From contig NZ_JAHAHT010000035.1 of assembly GCF_018373095.1 (NCBI RefSeq), forward strand, positions 1 to 16,049: a stretch of 16,049 nt of DNA, written 5' to 3'. A program made the position numbers and the translations under genes. Under the pieces are notes generated by a model, which saw only the letters and a list, made by a program, of their open reading frames with translations, did not search any database and was not told the DNA's origin. Of this stretch, positions 14,380 through 16,049 are shown piece by piece. Within the stretch, counting starts at the first letter, position 1. Each line of letters begins with the position of its first letter. Source of the stretch: Haemophilus parahaemolyticus (GTDB lineage: Bacteria; Pseudomonadota; Gammaproteobacteria; Enterobacterales; Pasteurellaceae).

Positions 14380-14712
14380 ATGGCAGAAAGTTTTAGCGTA
14401 ACCCGTCGTTACTTTGATGATAAAAACTACCCGCGTGGTTTTGCTCGCCACGGTGACTACACCATCCGTGAAGCTCAAATTTTAGAGCAATATGGTCAAG
14501 CGTGTTTAGCATTAGAAAGTGGCGAACGTAAAGCAGCAACCGCAGAAGAAGAACGTTTTGTTGCCGTGATGAAAGGCGATGAAATCGCAGAAAGCATCAT
14601 CGAAAAAGCGTGGTTAAAATATCGTTCATTAACGACTAAATCAAAACGTATCTACACACTTTCTGGCAACGCAGGCAGCGACGCTGGTGACGATTTTAGT
14701 GCCGCAGAATAA
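14380..14712 (+). CDS. maoP: MaoP (DUF413), macrodomain Ori organisation protein
   Basis: Small cytosolic protein of the DUF413/YifE family. In E. coli MaoP, with a nearby site called maoS, organises the chromosome region around the origin. The 110-residue product closely matches the E. coli protein (112): MAESFSVTRRYFDDKNYPRG, FARHGDYTIREAQILEQYG, EEERFVAVMKG, and the C-terminal RIYTLSG followed by an acidic tail. The ATG at 14380 is set by AGAGG eight bases upstream; an upstream TTG at 14356 would add eight unrelated residues and lacks a ribosome site. It has its own promoter and a terminator hairpin after it. No DNA-binding motif is obvious by eye, and whether the Ori function holds in this family is not shown here. 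Confidence 0.93.
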   Translation: MAESFSVTRRYFDDKNYPRGFARHGDYTIREAQILEQYGQACLALESGERKAATAEEERFVAVMKGDEIAESIIEKAWLKYRSLTTKSKRIYTLSGNAGSDAGDDFSAAE

Positions 14713-14740
14713 GCTATTCACTAATATTTTTTATAGATAG

Positions 14741-14765
14741 GGTGCATTTTTGCACCTTGTTTTTT
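14741..14765 (+). terminator. Rho-independent terminator after maoP
   Basis: GGTGCA (14741-14746), a TTTT loop and TGCACC (14751-14756) are followed by a T-rich tail to 14765. The stem is a perfect 6 bp. It lies between maoP and trmA and covers a possible TTG start for trmA, which argues against that longer start. Confidence 0.75.
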
Positions 14766-14779
14766 ATCTGAAGAAAACC

Positions 14780-15886
14780 ATGACATTACCTATCGAACAA
14801 TATTCCGAGCTTCTTGCAAAAAAAACTGAAAATTTAACCGCTTTACTTGCCCCGTTTAACGCCCCCGTATTGGACGTTTTTGCTTCAGAACCAAGCCATT
14901 TCCGTATGCGTGCTGAATTCCGCGTATGGCACGACAAAAACGAACAAGGCGAAAATGAGCTTTATCATATTATGTTTGATCAAGCAACCAAACAGCGTTA
15001 TCGCGTAGATAACTTCCCGATTGCGAATGAACTGATCAACCGTATGATGCAAGCTTTGCTGGCTGAAATTCACGGTAATGAAATCTTAACTCGTAAGTTA
15101 TTCCAAGTGGATTATTTAAGTACCTTGAGTGGCGAAATCGCAGTTTCTCTGCTCTATCATAAAAAATTGGACGAAAGCTGGACAGAACAAGCACAAGCCT
15201 TAAAAATTCGCTTGGAAAATCAAGGCTTTAAGGTGCAAATTATTGGGCGTGCAACTAAGCAAAAAATCGCGTTAGATTGTGATTTTGTCGAGGAAATTCT
15301 ACCGCTTGCAGGCAAAAATTATGTTTATCGCCAAGTGGAAAACAGCTTCACCCAACCGAATGCCGAAATGAATATTAAAATGCTCGAATGGGCGAGAGAT
15401 TGCACCAAAAACAGCACGGGCGATTTGCTGGAACTTTACTGCGGCAACGGCAACTTCTCGATTGCGTTAGCCGACAATTTCCGCAAAGTGCTAGCGACCG
15501 AAATCTCAAAATCTTCAGTGCAATCAGCACAATACAACATCGAAAAAAATGGTGTGGATAATTTGCAGATTATTCGAATGTCTGCTGAAGAGTTTACCCA
15601 AGCGATGAATGGCGTGCGGGAATTTAACCGCTTGAAAGGCATTGATTTGAAAAGCTATGAATGCAACACGATTTTTGTCGATCCACCGCGTGCTGGCTTA
15701 GATCAAGCTACACTCGATATGGTGCAAGCCTATAAGCGAATTTTGTATATCTCGTGTAATCCAGAAACGCTGGCAGATAACCTAAAACAGCTTTCGCAAA
15801 CGCATAAAATTGAACGTGCAGCGCTGTTCGACCAATTCCCTTACACGCATCACATTGAAAGCGGTGTTTGGTTGATTAGAAAATAG
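14780..15886 (+). CDS. trmA: tRNA (uracil-5-)-methyltransferase TrmA
   Basis: Uses S-adenosylmethionine to make 5-methyluridine (ribothymidine) at position 54 of the T-loop of tRNAs; the E. coli enzyme also modifies tmRNA. The 368-residue chain has an N-terminal RNA-binding region (HFRMRAEFRVWHD, LFQVDYLSTLS, VSLLYHKKLD), a Rossmann SAM-binding segment LLELYCGNGNFS at about 216-227, FVDPPRAGLD near 299-308 and the nucleophile C326 in YISCNPETL; E360 in HHIESG is the likely base. Length matches E. coli (366). I chose the ATG at 14780, preceded by GAAG; the longer frame starts at a TTG inside the maoP terminator. No separate promoter is clear, so it may depend on read-through or on weak signals in the gap. 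Confidence 0.96.
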   Translation: MTLPIEQYSELLAKKTENLTALLAPFNAPVLDVFASEPSHFRMRAEFRVWHDKNEQGENELYHIMFDQATKQRYRVDNFPIANELINRMMQALLAEIHGNEILTRKLFQVDYLSTLSGEIAVSLLYHKKLDESWTEQAQALKIRLENQGFKVQIIGRATKQKIALDCDFVEEILPLAGKNYVYRQVENSFTQPNAEMNIKMLEWARDCTKNSTGDLLELYCGNGNFSIALADNFRKVLATEISKSSVQSAQYNIEKNGVDNLQIIRMSAEEFTQAMNGVREFNRLKGIDLKSYECNTIFVDPPRAGLDQATLDMVQAYKRILYISCNPETLADNLKQLSQTHKIERAALFDQFPYTHHIESGVWLIRK

Positions 15887-15915
15887 TCATTTAATATTTT
15901 CAGTCAAACTTTTGC

Positions 15916-15944
15916 TTGACCGCTTACCGATAAACCGATATTAT
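15916..15944 (+). promoter_or_regulatory. Strong sigma70 promoter of tRNA-Ser
   Basis: TTGACC (15916-15921) and TATTAT (15939-15944) are spaced exactly 17 bp, with a GC-containing discriminator (TGCTCG) before the expected start near 15951. Such discriminators are typical of stable-RNA promoters under growth-rate control. The -35 region overlaps a partial uptake-signal core. Confidence 0.75.
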
Positions 15945-15960
15945 TCTGCTCGTTTTCAAC

Positions 15961-16049
15961 GGAGGAATGGTCGAGTGGTTGAAGGCACCGGTCTTGAAAA
16001 CCGGCGAGGGTTTACGCCCTCCGTGAGTTCGAATCTCACTTCCTCCGCC
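15961..16049 (+). tRNA. tRNA-Ser (anticodon UGA), 3' CCA cut by window edge
   Basis: Reads UCA serine codons. The acceptor stem GGAGGAA (15961-15967) pairs with TTCCTCC (16040-16046), followed by discriminator G at 16047 and the CC of an encoded CCA; the final A is outside the window. The anticodon arm CCGGT-CTTGAAA-ACCGG shows anticodon TGA. A long class II variable arm (GAGGG/CCCTC) and the T-arm GTGAG-TTCGAAT-CTCAC confirm serine identity. It closely resembles E. coli serT. Confidence 0.96.

Noticed and set aside
14750..14779. Longer trmA start at TTG 14750
   Set aside because: That codon lies in the loop of the maoP terminator hairpin, and the extra residues do not resemble TrmA.

Overview
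The window looks like a chromosomal segment of a Pasteurellaceae bacterium. Base composition is AT-rich and leucine codons favour TTA. Most gene products closely resemble Escherichia/Haemophilus housekeeping proteins. The recurrent 10-mer (A/G)CAAGCGGTC is the DNA-uptake signal core of the Actinobacillus pleuropneumoniae / Mannheimia / Bibersteinia / Glaesserella branch, rather than the H. influenzae-type AAGTGCGGT. Genus and species cannot be fixed from the sequence alone.

Layout. (1) Positions 1-3751, minus strand: the N-terminal 1,250 codons of a giant trimeric autotransporter adhesin (YadA/Hia class); its stalk end and membrane anchor lie beyond the left edge. (2) 3752-4138: AT-rich divergent control region with a sigma70-like adhesin promoter and a tandem MetJ operator. 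(3) 4139-6409, plus: metE, cobalamin-independent methionine synthase. (4) 6442-7761: yggS (minus, PLP homeostasis), convergent with metE and divergent from kdsC (plus, KDO-8-P phosphatase for LPS). (5) 7913-8455, plus: sodC, periplasmic Cu/Zn superoxide dismutase. (6) A long minus-strand run: a DeoR-family regulator, roxA, a decayed gene remnant, a DUF1523 membrane protein coupled to a TatD-family nuclease (ycfH), rraA, and the overlapping pair yihY-dtd. (7) Plus strand again: maoP, trmA and a tRNA-Ser(UGA), the last cut just before the end of its CCA tail.

The genes do not form one pathway. Links visible in the sequence are local: yihY and dtd overlap by ATGA and are probably translationally coupled; the ycfH stop codon sits inside the Shine-Dalgarno of the DUF1523 gene; metE carries a MetJ box pair. 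Translation and RNA quality control recur as themes (dtd, rraA, roxA, trmA, tRNA-Ser), and cell-surface or host-interaction functions are the adhesin, kdsC and sodC.

Several starts were moved inward from the longest open frame on ribosome-binding-site grounds: yggS, the DeoR regulator, maoP and trmA. I found no CRISPR array, insertion sequence, prophage, toxin-antitoxin pair or convincing undescribed system. The items most worth a second look are the adhesin architecture, the perfect inverted repeat that swallows the yggS stop codon, and the gene remnant with a 12-bp tandem repeat near 10.9 kb.
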